Assembly: GCA_047602125.1 (NCBI GenBank)
Contig: JASGIB010000001.1
Location: 868,001 to 932,000, forward strand
Source of the DNA: Pseudoluteimonas sp047602125
Lineage (GTDB): Bacteria; Pseudomonadota; Gammaproteobacteria; Xanthomonadales; Xanthomonadaceae
DNA: 64,000 nucleotides
Direction of reading: 5' to 3'
Below are positions 19,645-29,364 of the stretch, piece after piece; within the stretch, counting starts at the first letter, position 1; each line of letters begins with the position of its first letter. Position numbers and translations under genes: made by a program. The notes below the pieces were generated by a model. The model saw only the letters and a program-made list of their open reading frames with translations, was not told where the DNA came from and searched no databases.

Positions 19645-20399
19645 GCGCCACCTCGCTTCCTGCCCGCGCGCAATGGCCGGCCCGCATCGGCTGGATCGCG
19701 CTCAATGCCTTGCAGGCGGCCTTCACCATATTGGTGACGGTGGCCGGTTTCCCGGTCGCGCTGCTGCTGGGCCTGCTGTCCGGCCCGCGCCTGCCGTTGC
19801 GCATGGCGGCGTGGTACTGGGCGCCTTTGCTGTTCCTCGGCGCCGGCGCGCGCCTGCGCGTGGAAGGCGCCGAACGCGTGGACTGGTCGCGGCCGCAGGT
19901 GCTGGTCGCCAACCACGCCTCGATGATCGACATCCCCGCGCTGTTCCGCGCGGTGCCGGTGCCGTTGCGTTTCGTGCTCAAGCGCGAGATCGCGGGCGTG
20001 CCTTTCGTCGGCTGGTACGCGCGCATGATGGGCATGGTTTTCATCGACCGCGGCAACGCGCGCGAGGCGAAGCGCAAGCTCGGCGAAGCGGCGCGGAAAC
20101 TGCGCGGCGCGGCGACGTTCGCCGCCTTTCCCGAAGGCACGCGCAGCAAGGACGGCACGGTCGGCGCGTTCAAGGGCGGCGCACTGCAACTCGCGCTGGA
20201 AGCCGGGGTGCCGGTGGTGCCGGTCGCGATCGAAGGCGCGGGCCGGGTGCTGCCGCCCGCGGGTTTCCGCGTGCGCCCGGGCACGATCGTCGTGCGTTTC
20301 GGCGACCCGATCGACACCGCCGGGATGGCGCCGCAGGATCGCAACCTGCTGGCGCGGCGCGCGCGCGATGCGGTGGTGGCGCTGAAGCAGTCGCGCTAG
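19641..20399 (+). CDS. plsC: 1-acyl-sn-glycerol-3-phosphate acyltransferase
   Basis: A 252-residue inner-membrane enzyme that acylates lysophosphatidic acid to phosphatidic acid in phospholipid synthesis. Two N-terminal hydrophobic segments (about residues 13-45 and 52-70) precede the acyltransferase domain. The HX4D catalytic motif is NHASMID and the substrate-binding block is FPEGTRS; RFVLKREIAGVPFVGW and PVVPVAIEGAGRVLP are the other conserved blocks. The ATG overlaps the TPR gene stop (ATGA at 19641). The TAG stop is part of a palindromic CTAG shared with the convergent pgeF stop. A specialised lipid acyltransferase such as OlsA is an alternative. Confidence 0.88.
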   Translation: MSATSLPARAQWPARIGWIALNALQAAFTILVTVAGFPVALLLGLLSGPRLPLRMAAWYWAPLLFLGAGARLRVEGAERVDWSRPQVLVANHASMIDIPALFRAVPVPLRFVLKREIAGVPFVGWYARMMGMVFIDRGNAREAKRKLGEAARKLRGAATFAAFPEGTRSKDGTVGAFKGGALQLALEAGVPVVPVAIEGAGRVLPPAGFRVRPGTIVVRFGDPIDTAGMAPQDRNLLARRARDAVVALKQSR

Positions 20400-21148
20400 C
20401 GCGGCGCGATCCAGGCCAGCGTGGCCATGCGCCCAGTGCGCCCGCTTCCATCGGACGCGCTGCGGCGATGCGAGAAGAAACGCGACGGATCCGAAATCGT
20501 GCACAGGCCGCCGCCGTGCGCGCCGCCGACGCCGACATCGGCGAGCCGCTGTTTCGCCAAGGCATAGAGATCGACGTTCCAGTGGCCGGGCCGGGTCGGG
20601 ACGAACGCGGTTCGCGCGCGCGGGTCGCACAGGGCGAAGGCGTCGAACACCTCCGCGCCGACTTCGTAGGCCTGCGGGCCCGCGGCCGGGCCGAACCATG
20701 CGACCACGTCCGAAGGCGGCGTGCGCATGGCCGCGACGGTGGCTTCCAGCACGCCGGCGACGAGTCCGCGCCAGCCCGCATGCGCGACGGCCACTTCGCT
20801 TCCGTCCTTCGCCGCGAATGCCACCGGCAGGCAGTCCGCGGTGAGGATCGCGAGCACCGTGCCGGGCGCGGAGGTGACCGCCGCGTCGGCCTCGGGTTCG
20901 TCTTCGCCAGGCTCGATCGCGACCGTGGTGCCGTGCACCTGGCGCAGCCAGCGCGGCGCCGATGGCAGTCGCAGCGCGGCTTCGAGCAGTTGGCGGTTTT
21001 CCGCGACCGCGGCGAGGTCGCCGCCATTGCGCAGGCCGAGGTCGAACGCGTCGAACGGCGGACGCGACACGCCCATGCCGGAACGCGTCGTGACCAGCGC
21101 GCGCACGCCCCGCGGCGCGGGCCAGTCGGCCTCGATCCAGGCGTTCAT
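20396..21148 (-). CDS. pgeF: Purine nucleoside phosphorylase/peptidoglycan editing factor PgeF (YfiH/LACC1 family)
   Basis: A 250-residue multicopper-polyphenol-oxidase-fold protein of the YfiH/LACC1 family, reported to remove L-Ser-containing muropeptide precursors in E. coli and to act as a purine nucleoside-processing enzyme in others. The metal/active-site signature is visible: QVHGTTV (His), LTADCLPVAF (Cys) and VAHAGWRGLVAGVLE (His). The C-terminal FFSHRRSASDGSGRTGRMATLAWI is conserved. It overlaps rluD by 4 bases (ATGA, 21145-21148), the usual rluD-pgeF pair. Confidence 0.92.
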   Translation of the reverse strand: MNAWIEADWPAPRGVRALVTTRSGMGVSRPPFDAFDLGLRNGGDLAAVAENRQLLEAALRLPSAPRWLRQVHGTTVAIEPGEDEPEADAAVTSAPGTVLAILTADCLPVAFAAKDGSEVAVAHAGWRGLVAGVLEATVAAMRTPPSDVVAWFGPAAGPQAYEVGAEVFDAFALCDPRARTAFVPTRPGHWNVDLYALAKQRLADVGVGGAHGGGLCTISDPSRFFSHRRSASDGSGRTGRMATLAWIAPR

Positions 21149-22134
21149 CGCCGCGACTGTTCCGCGTGCGCGGACGCATCCTCGCGCAATGCGCGCATCA
21201 ACGCCTGCATGTCCGCCGGCACCGGCGCCGAGCAGCGCACCGGCACGCCCGACGCCGGATGCGCGAATTCCAGCACTTCCGCATGCAAAGCCTGGCGCTT
21301 GAACCCACGCAGCGCGGCGATCAGCTCGTCGGAAGCGCCCTTGGGCAACTTCAGCGAACCGCCGTACAGCGGATCGCCGACGATGGGGTGCTTGAGGTGG
21401 GCCATGTGCACGCGGATCTGGTGCGTGCGCCCGGTTTCCAGCCGGCATTCGAGCGCGGTGTGCGCGCGGAAGCGTTCGCGCAAGCGGTAATGCGTGGTCG
21501 CGTCCTTGCCGTCGTCGCGCACCGCCATGCGCAGGCGGTCGCGCGGATGGCGGTCGATCGCCGCGTTCGCGGTTCCGCCCGAGACCAGCGCGCCGACGAC
21601 GATGGCGAGGTACTGGCGGTGCACTTCGCGCGCGGACAGTTGCGCCACCAGCGCGGTATGCGCCCCTAGCGTGCGCGCGACCACCATCGCGCCGCTGGTG
21701 TCCTTGTCGAGCCGGTGCACGATGCCGGCGCGCGGCAGTTTCTCCAGCGCGGGATCGCGGTGCAGCAACGCGTTCACCAGGGTGCCGGCGGGATTGCCCG
21801 CGCCGGGATGCACGACCAGGCCGGCCGGCTTGTCGATGACCAGGACGCTGTCGTCCTCGTACAGGACGGCGAGCGGGATGTCCTCGGCCACGGCGTGGGT
21901 CTGCACCTCCTCGACCACCGCCAGCGACACCGCTTCGCCGCCACGCACCGGGTCGCGCGGGCGCGCGACGGCGCCATCGAGCAGGGCGTCGCCGGACTTG
22001 ATCCATTCCGCCAGCCGCGAGCGCGAATATTGCGGGAACAGCTCCGCCAGCACCGCGTCGAAACGCCGCCCGGCCGCGCTTGCGGGGACGGTCGCGGCCA
22101 GCGGCGACGCGGTTTCGGTGTCGTGGGCGTTCAT
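21145..22134 (-). CDS. rluD: 23S rRNA pseudouridine synthase RluD
   Basis: A 329-residue cytoplasmic enzyme that converts uridines of helix 69 (positions 1911/1915/1917 in E. coli) to pseudouridine. An S4 RNA-binding domain covers about residues 22-80 (RRFDAVLAELFPQYSRSRLAEWIKSG). The catalytic domain contains GIVHRLDKDTSG with the nucleophilic Asp, preceded by VIDKPAGLVVHPG. RLETGRTHQIRVHMAHLKHPIVGDPLYGG is the family C-terminal signature. It is divergent from bamD with 81 bases between the starts, the arrangement seen in many gammaproteobacteria, and is coupled to pgeF. Confidence 0.95.
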   Translation of the reverse strand: MNAHDTETASPLAATVPASAAGRRFDAVLAELFPQYSRSRLAEWIKSGDALLDGAVARPRDPVRGGEAVSLAVVEEVQTHAVAEDIPLAVLYEDDSVLVIDKPAGLVVHPGAGNPAGTLVNALLHRDPALEKLPRAGIVHRLDKDTSGAMVVARTLGAHTALVAQLSAREVHRQYLAIVVGALVSGGTANAAIDRHPRDRLRMAVRDDGKDATTHYRLRERFRAHTALECRLETGRTHQIRVHMAHLKHPIVGDPLYGGSLKLPKGASDELIAALRGFKRQALHAEVLEFAHPASGVPVRCSAPVPADMQALMRALREDASAHAEQSRR

Positions 22135-22215
22135 GCGGGAATCGTTCAGGGCGCGGCCAGAGCCGGCGCAGGCGGGCTGCTATTATCCGCGCTCCGTGCC
22201 CCACGTGCCCCGTCC

Positions 22216-23106
22216 ATGACCCAGACGTTCCGGTTTTCGCGCATCGCCCTGCTGCTGCTTGCCGTGGTGTTCCTCGCCGGCACCGGCTGCAGCCGGGTGA
22301 AGGGCATGTTCAAGGACAAGGACGCGAACGAGGGCGTACCGGTCGAACAGCTGTACGCGAAGGGCCACACGTCGCTCACGCATGGCAACTACAGCGCGGC
22401 CGACGTCACCTTCAAGCGCCTCGTCGCGCAGTACCCGTACGGCCCGTACACCGAACAGGCGCTGATGGAAAACGCCTACGCGCAGTTCAAGATGGGCAGC
22501 AACGACGATGCGATCTCGACCATCGACCGCTTCCTGCGCACCTACCCGAGCCATCGCAACAACGCCTATCTCTACTACCTGCGCGGGCTGGTGAATTCCA
22601 ACCGCGACACCGTGTTCCTGCAGCGGGTGTGGAACCTCGACGCCAGCCGCCGCGACCTCGCCACGCCGCAGCAGGCCTACAACGACTTCAGCATCGTCAC
22701 CACCCGCTTCCCGAACAGCCGCTACGCCGACGACGCGCGCCAGCGCATGGTCGCGCTGCGCAACATGTTCGCGCGCCACGAGATGGACACCGCGCTGTAC
22801 TACCTGCGCCGCGGCGCCTACCTGTCGGCCATCGGCCGGGCCAAGGGCCTGCTGGAAACCTACCCGCAGTCGGCCTACCAGAACGATGCCATCGCCATGC
22901 TGGCCGAGTGCTACACCCGGCTCGGCAACCAGGCCCTGGCCGACGACGCCAAGCGCGTGCTCGAGCAGAACGACCCGAACCACCCGTGGCTGCACGGCCG
23001 CGACTGGCCGGACTACCCGTCCAAGCTGCGCGGCCTGAATCCGTTCGCGGGCGAGAAGTCGGCGCTGGACAACGAGCGTCCGCCGGAGATGCAGTCGCAG
23101 CGCTGA
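22216..23106 (+). CDS. bamD: Outer membrane assembly lipoprotein BamD
   Basis: A 296-residue periplasmic lipoprotein of the BAM complex that inserts beta-barrel proteins into the outer membrane. The signal peptide ends in the lipobox LAGTGC, so Cys at about residue 26 is lipidated. Five TPR-like helical repeats follow (VEQLYAKGHTSLTHGNYSAADVTFKRLVAQYPYG opens the first). RFPNSRYADDARQRMVALRNMFARHEM is a highly conserved middle block. The length is about 50 residues above E. coli BamD because of a polar C-terminal tail (FAGEKSALDNERPPEMQSQR). A TATTAT -10-like hexamer lies about 35 bases upstream. The start ATG follows a CCGTCC spacer. Confidence 0.95.
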   Translation: MTQTFRFSRIALLLLAVVFLAGTGCSRVKGMFKDKDANEGVPVEQLYAKGHTSLTHGNYSAADVTFKRLVAQYPYGPYTEQALMENAYAQFKMGSNDDAISTIDRFLRTYPSHRNNAYLYYLRGLVNSNRDTVFLQRVWNLDASRRDLATPQQAYNDFSIVTTRFPNSRYADDARQRMVALRNMFARHEMDTALYYLRRGAYLSAIGRAKGLLETYPQSAYQNDAIAMLAECYTRLGNQALADDAKRVLEQNDPNHPWLHGRDWPDYPSKLRGLNPFAGEKSALDNERPPEMQSQR

Positions 23107-23130
23107 TCGCGGCGGCGCATTCGATTCCCG

Positions 23131-23273
23131 GAACCTGTTTCAAAACCGTCGCGAGCGACGGCGGATTGCGCGTGGCCGGAGCGCAGCAACCGCAATGGAC
23201 GCGAATGTCCATGAGGATTGCGAGCACCGCCCGCGCGAAAGCTGCCGAGCGCAGCAGGTTTTGGAACAGGTTC
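23131..23273. repeat. Structured intergenic element, copy 1 (between bamD and nadE)
   Basis: This 143-base non-coding stretch fills the gap between the convergent bamD and nadE genes. Its ends form an inverted repeat: 23131-23147 (GAACCTGTTTCAAAACC) pairs with 23257-23273 at 16 of 17 positions. Inside are CCGTCG-CGAG-CGACGG (6-bp stem, 4-base loop), TGGAC-GCGAAT-GTCCA (5-bp stem) and two direct copies of GAGCGCAGCA. A second copy is at 58390-58533; the 113-base cores align without gaps with 22 differences. The right arm touches the nadE stop codon, so the element sits exactly at the 3' end of nadE mRNA. Confidence 0.85.
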
Positions 23274-24910
23274 TATTCCCGGTACCCGTTGCTGATCGGG
23301 TACCTGCGCTCGCGCCCGAACGCGCGCCGCGACACCTTCGGCCCGGGCGCGGCCTGGTGCCGCTTCCATTCGCCGATCCGCACCAGCCGCAGCACCTTGT
23401 CGACGACGGCGGCGGCGAAACCGGCGGCCACGATCTCCGCGCGCGACTGTTCCTGGTCGACATGCCGCAGCAGGATCGCGTCGAGCACGTCGTAGGGCGG
23501 CAGCGAATCCTGGTCCTTCTGGTTTTCGCGCAGTTCCGCGCTCGGCGGGCGCTCGATCACCGCGGGCGGAATCGCCTCGCCGCCACCGACCGCGTTGCGC
23601 CAGCGCGCCAGCGCGAACACCTCGGTCTTGTACAGGTCCTTGATCGGCGCGTAGCCGCCGCACATGTCGCCGTAGATGGTGGCGTAGCCGACCGCGTACT
23701 CGCTCTTGTTGCCGGTGGTGAGCAGCAGGCCGCCGAACTTGTTGCTCAGCGCCATCAACAGCGCGCCGCGCGTACGCGACTGCAGATTTTCCTCGGTGGT
23801 GTCGACCGGCTTGCCGGCGAAGGTTCCGGCGAGCGCATCGAGGTAGCCCTGGAACGGCTTTTCGATCGGCAGCGCCAGCAGCTCCACGCCGAGCGCGTCG
23901 CACTGTTCCTGCGCCAGGTCGTTGGAGAGATCGGCGGTGTAGCGCGAAGGCATGCGCACCGCGGTGACGTTCTCGGCACCGAGCGCATCGACCGCGATGG
24001 CGAGCACCAGCGAGGAATCGATGCCGCCGGAAAGCCCGAGCCACGCTTTTTCGAAACCGTTCTTGCGGCAATAGTCGCGGGTGCCGCGCACCACCGCGCG
24101 CCAGGCCAGCGCATCGCGCGATTCCTCCTCCTCGGCCGTCCACGACACCGGCGTGAAGCGCCGCGATGCCGCGTCGTAGTCCGCGACCAGCCAGTGGTCC
24201 TCGAACGCGCGCGCGGCCGGATGGATGCGCCCGTCGCCGTCGGCCAGCACCGAGGCGCCGTCGAACACCAGCGAGTCCTGCCCGCCGACGACATTGAGGT
24301 AGGCGATCGCCGCGCCGGTTTCCTCGACGCGTTGCGCCAGCAGCGCATCGCGCTGCGCGTGCTTGTCGCGTTCGAACGGCGAAGCGTTCGGCACCAGCAC
24401 CAGTTGCGCGCCCCTGGCGACGGTCGAGGCGATGGGTTCGGCGAACCACAGGTCCTCGCAGACCACCAGCCCGACCGGCACGCCGTCGACGTCGAACACG
24501 CAGTCCTCGTTGTCGGGGTCGACGTCGAAGTAACGACGTTCGTCGAACACCGCGTAGTTCGGCAACTCGCGCTTGCGATAGGTCTGCTCGACCCGTCCGT
24601 CGCGCAGCACCGAGGCTGCGTTGAACGCCACCGCGCCATCGGCCTGCGGCCAGCCGACCACGGCGACGATGCCCTGCACTTTCGCCGCGATTGCCTCCAG
24701 CGCGGTTTCGCAATCGCGCAGGAACGAGGGCCGCAGCAGCAGGTCTTCGGGCGGGTAGCCGCTGAGCGCGAGTTCCGGGAACAGCACGATGTCCGCGCGG
24801 TGCGCGTCGCGCGCCTCGACGATCATGTCCGCGATGCGCCCGGCGTTGCCGGCGACATCGCCGACCGGGAAATCGAACTGGGCCATCGCGATGCGGAGGG
24901 TTGCGGTCAT
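23273..24910 (-). CDS. nadE: Glutamine-dependent NAD+ synthetase
   Basis: A 545-residue two-domain enzyme making NAD+ from deamido-NAD+, ATP and glutamine in the cytoplasm. The N-terminal nitrilase-type glutaminase domain (about 1-260) shows the triad Glu in FPELALSGYPPEDL, Lys in YRKRELPN and Cys in LVVCEDLWF. The C-terminal synthetase domain has the ATP P-loop SGGIDSSLVLAIAVDALG and the conserved GNKSEYAVGYATIYGD. The ATG at 24910 is preferred because the conserved start (TLRIAMAQFDFPVGD) follows directly; 17 upstream in-frame codons belong to the overlapping DUF559 gene end. The gene starts one base after that gene's stop. Copy 1 of the structured element begins at its stop codon. Confidence 0.95.
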   Translation of the reverse strand: MTATLRIAMAQFDFPVGDVAGNAGRIADMIVEARDAHRADIVLFPELALSGYPPEDLLLRPSFLRDCETALEAIAAKVQGIVAVVGWPQADGAVAFNAASVLRDGRVEQTYRKRELPNYAVFDERRYFDVDPDNEDCVFDVDGVPVGLVVCEDLWFAEPIASTVARGAQLVLVPNASPFERDKHAQRDALLAQRVEETGAAIAYLNVVGGQDSLVFDGASVLADGDGRIHPAARAFEDHWLVADYDAASRRFTPVSWTAEEEESRDALAWRAVVRGTRDYCRKNGFEKAWLGLSGGIDSSLVLAIAVDALGAENVTAVRMPSRYTADLSNDLAQEQCDALGVELLALPIEKPFQGYLDALAGTFAGKPVDTTEENLQSRTRGALLMALSNKFGGLLLTTGNKSEYAVGYATIYGDMCGGYAPIKDLYKTEVFALARWRNAVGGGEAIPPAVIERPPSAELRENQKDQDSLPPYDVLDAILLRHVDQEQSRAEIVAAGFAAAVVDKVLRLVRIGEWKRHQAAPGPKVSRRAFGRERRYPISNGYRE

Positions 24911-24911
24911 G

Positions 24912-25292
24912 TCATCGCTCGTCGTGTTCTGCCTTCTCCCGCGGAGAAAAGGTAGGCGCATTCAATGCGTCATGGATCGCGGCGAGAACCACCTGCTGGT
25001 TCGCCAGGGCGTCATTGTCCCAGAAACACAGCACCCGGTAACCGGCGGCTTGAAGCGCCCGGCTGCGCGCACCTTCCCTGGCGTCGTCGGCATGCTGGCT
25101 GCCGTCCAGTTCGACGACCAGCTTCCGCTCGATGCATGCGAAGTCGGCGATGTATGCACCGATGGGATGTTGCCGGCGGAACTTGCAACCCATCAGCGCG
25201 CGGTTGCGCAGGTGATGCCACAGCGAACGCTCGGCGTCCGTCATTTCCCGACGCAAATGGCGGGCGAACCGGGCTTTCTGTCCTTCGCGCAT
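24912..25292 (-). CDS. DUF559 (Vsr-fold endonuclease-like) protein
   Basis: A 126-residue protein with the DUF559 domain, structurally related to very-short-patch-repair endonucleases. The N-terminus KARFARHLRREMTDAERSLWHHLRNR and the segment KFRRQHPIGAYIADFACIERKLVVELDGSQH are typical; the Asp/Glu of DFACIERKLVVELDG could bind a metal. It ends with GYRVLCFWDNDALANQQVVLAAI, the family's last helix. A strong GGGGGAAAG ribosome site precedes the ATG at 25292. nadE starts one base after its stop, so the two are probably translated from one message. The cellular function of DUF559 proteins is not established, and they are often found beside palindromic repeats, as here. Confidence 0.85.
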   Translation of the reverse strand: MREGQKARFARHLRREMTDAERSLWHHLRNRALMGCKFRRQHPIGAYIADFACIERKLVVELDGSQHADDAREGARSRALQAAGYRVLCFWDNDALANQQVVLAAIHDALNAPTFSPREKAEHDER

Positions 25293-25362
25293 GCTTTCCC
25301 CCTTTTGGATCGGAGGAAAGGATTGCGATGTGGGAATAGGTTGTCTGTAGGAAAACGCCGCG

Positions 25363-25483
25363 CCCTCACCCCTGCCCCTCTCCCGCAGGCGGGAGAGGGG
25401 TTCGAGACACAAGACGCAGGAGGCGAACCATCAACCCTTCTCCCGCCTGCGGGAGAAGGTGCCCCGAAGGGGCGGATGAGGGC
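25363..25483. repeat. Composite palindromic repeat (CCCTCACCCC...GGATGAGGG type)
   Basis: About 120 bases upstream of the DUF559 gene contain two strong hairpins: CCTCTCCCGCAGGCGGGAGAGG (palindrome around 25377-25398, given in outline) and CTTCTCCCGCCTGCGGGAGAAG (around 25438-25459). Then comes GCCCC-GAAG-GGGC. The ends CCCTCACCCC and GGATGAGGG are inverted relative to each other. Repeats of this appearance are scattered through many high-GC proteobacterial genomes. No gene is encoded, and the DUF559 promoter must lie in or just after it. Confidence 0.8.
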
Positions 25484-25497
25484 CTTGCTGACTGAAA

Positions 25498-25527
25498 GCA
25501 GAAAGCCGCCTGACGGCGGCTTTCTGC
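25498..25527 (-). terminator. Intrinsic terminator downstream of sucD
   Basis: A 13-bp perfect stem (GCAGAAAGCCGCC and its complement) with a TGAC loop lies 25 bases after the sucD stop. On the minus strand the stem's distal arm ends GGCTTTCTGC followed by TTTCAG, a short T-rich run. It is a strong hairpin and could act on both strands. Confidence 0.8.
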
Positions 25528-25551
25528 ATGAAGCATTCCGCGAAGGAAGGA

Positions 25552-26427
<876 letters not shown>

Positions 26428-26441
26428 GGTGTCGTCGTCCC

Positions 26442-27608
<1,167 letters not shown>

Positions 27609-27733
27609 CTGTCACCCTTGGGGAGGAAACCGGCACCCGCCGCGCGGCCCGCGGATGTCGCGGCGGGCATGGACGGGAGCCCGGTATTGTCGCCGATGCG
27701 CCGGGGCCGGGCAAAACCGACCGCTGGCGTGCC

Positions 27734-27739
27734 TATACT
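27734..27739 (+). promoter_or_regulatory. Likely -10 box of the pilS promoter
   Basis: TATACT lies 32 bases before the pilS ATG, in the context CCTATACTCGGGAC. It is a good sigma-70 -10 hexamer in an otherwise GC-rich gap. No clear -35 is visible at the right distance. Confidence 0.4.
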
Positions 27740-27771
27740 CGGGACGAGTCCCCCGGAACGCCCGCCTGTCC

Positions 27772-29364
27772 ATGCACAGCCGCGAACCGCTGCCGATCGC
27801 CGACGCGCTGCGTCGCGAACTGTATTTCTTCAGCCTCTACCGCACCTTCGAAGCAGCGCTGCTGGCGCTGGTGCTGTTCAGTCCGTTCGGCGTCCTGGCC
27901 GGCGAAGCGCGACTGCCGCTGCTGGCGCGCGGGGTTTCGTTCCTGTACCTGTTCGCGGCGCTGGTGCTGTACCAGTGGGCGCGACGCGGCCAGGGCCTGC
28001 GCTGGCAGGTCATGCTCGGCACCGGCATCGACATCCTCGCCGCCATGCTCGCCACCCATGCCCTGCCCGAGGCGGCGGCGGGCATCGCGCTGATGCTGTT
28101 GTTCAACATCGGCTCGGCGGCGTTGCTGCTGCCCCTGCGCTTCGGCCTGGGCGGCGCGCTGCTGGCCGGCGCGGCGCTGACCGCGGAATACCTCTGGACC
28201 CAGTTCGGCGACAGCACGTCGCCGCGCCCGTTCGCCGAAGTGTTGATGTTCTCGGTGAGCTTCCTCTCTATTGCAATGCTCACCTACCTGCTCGGCCGGC
28301 AGATGCGCGCCAGCCATGCATTGGCCGAGCGCCGCGGCGCGGAGCTCGCCGACCTCGCCGCGGTGAACGAACTCATCATCCGGCGCATGCATGCGGGCGT
28401 GCTGCTGGTCGATGGCGAAAGCCACGTGCAGCTGGCGAACGAAGCGGCCACCGCACTGCTGGGCGATACCGGCGGGCGCAGCCTCGAGCTGCTCGCGCCC
28501 GAAGTCGCGCGCCGGCTGCGGCTGTGGCGCGCCGAGGGCAAGGTGTCGGACACCCCGCTGCGCCTCGGCAACGACCAGACCGAAGTGCTGCCGCGCTTCG
28601 CCGGCCTGCTCGGCAACAGCGACGTCGCGCTGGTGTTCCTCGACGATGCCTCGCAGGTGTCGCGGCGCGCGGAATCGCTCACCCTGGCCACGCTGGGCCG
28701 TTTCTCCGCCAGCCTCGCGCACGAGATCCGCAACCCGCTGGCCGCGATCAGCTACGCCACGCAGCTGCTGGAGGAATCGCCGCACATCGCCGACGGCGAC
28801 CGCCGCCTGCTGCAGATCGTCCACCAGCAATGCCAGCGCACCAACGACATCGTCGAAAGCGTGCTCGGCCTCGCCAGGCGCGAGCGCGCGATCCCCGAAC
28901 AGCTCGACCTCGTGGCCTTCTGCCGGCGCTTCGCCGTGGAATTCCGCGAAACCATGCCCGAGGGCACCGGCAACGTCTCCGCGGCCGGGACCGACATCCG
29001 CCTGCCCGGCATGTTCGATTCGCGCCACCTCTACCAGGTGCTGACCGTGCTGGTACAGAACGCCCTCAACCACGGCCGCCTTCCCGGGCAAACGGCGCTG
29101 GTGACGGTGTACCCGCACCGCGAGGGCGCCAACCCGGTGGTCGACGTCATCGACCGCGGCCCGGGCATTCCGGAAGGCGTGGCCGCACAATTGTTCCGGC
29201 CCTTCTACACCACCTCCGAGCACGGCACCGGCCTCGGCCTGTACATCGCCCGCGAGCTCTGCCACGCCAACGACGCCCGGCTGGACTACATCCCGCGCGG
29301 CGCCGGCACCGGCAGCTGCTTCCGCATCACCCTGCCGGCGATGAACGCACTGCTGCGGGCTTGA
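27772..29364 (+). CDS. pilS: Type IV pilus sensor histidine kinase PilS
   Basis: A 530-residue inner-membrane sensor kinase that phosphorylates PilR and so controls pilin transcription. Six hydrophobic helices occupy about residues 20-185. A PAS-like segment follows (VNELIIRRMHAGVLLVDGESHVQLANEAA). The HisKA domain has the phospho-accepting His in SLAHEIRNPLAAISYATQLL. The ATPase domain shows the N-box QNALNHGR, G1 DRGPGIP and G2 GTGLGLYIA. PilS of other bacteria senses PilA levels in the membrane. Unusually, pilR is not the next gene: an acyltransferase on the other strand lies between, and its 3' end overlaps pilS by 38 bases. Confidence 0.93.
   Translation: MHSREPLPIADALRRELYFFSLYRTFEAALLALVLFSPFGVLAGEARLPLLARGVSFLYLFAALVLYQWARRGQGLRWQVMLGTGIDILAAMLATHALPEAAAGIALMLLFNIGSAALLLPLRFGLGGALLAGAALTAEYLWTQFGDSTSPRPFAEVLMFSVSFLSIAMLTYLLGRQMRASHALAERRGAELADLAAVNELIIRRMHAGVLLVDGESHVQLANEAATALLGDTGGRSLELLAPEVARRLRLWRAEGKVSDTPLRLGNDQTEVLPRFAGLLGNSDVALVFLDDASQVSRRAESLTLATLGRFSASLAHEIRNPLAAISYATQLLEESPHIADGDRRLLQIVHQQCQRTNDIVESVLGLARRERAIPEQLDLVAFCRRFAVEFRETMPEGTGNVSAAGTDIRLPGMFDSRHLYQVLTVLVQNALNHGRLPGQTALVTVYPHREGANPVVDVIDRGPGIPEGVAAQLFRPFYTTSEHGTGLGLYIARELCHANDARLDYIPRGAGTGSCFRITLPAMNALLRA

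Noticed and set aside
23140..23230. A possible short peptide (containing CGCCAPA) readable on the minus strand in both copies of the structured element
   Set aside because: Most differences between the copies change the amino acid while preserving base pairing, so selection appears to act on nucleic-acid structure, not on a peptide.
25363..25483. CRISPR array
   Set aside because: The repeats are inverted hairpins without regularly spaced direct repeats or unique spacers, and no cas genes are present in the window.
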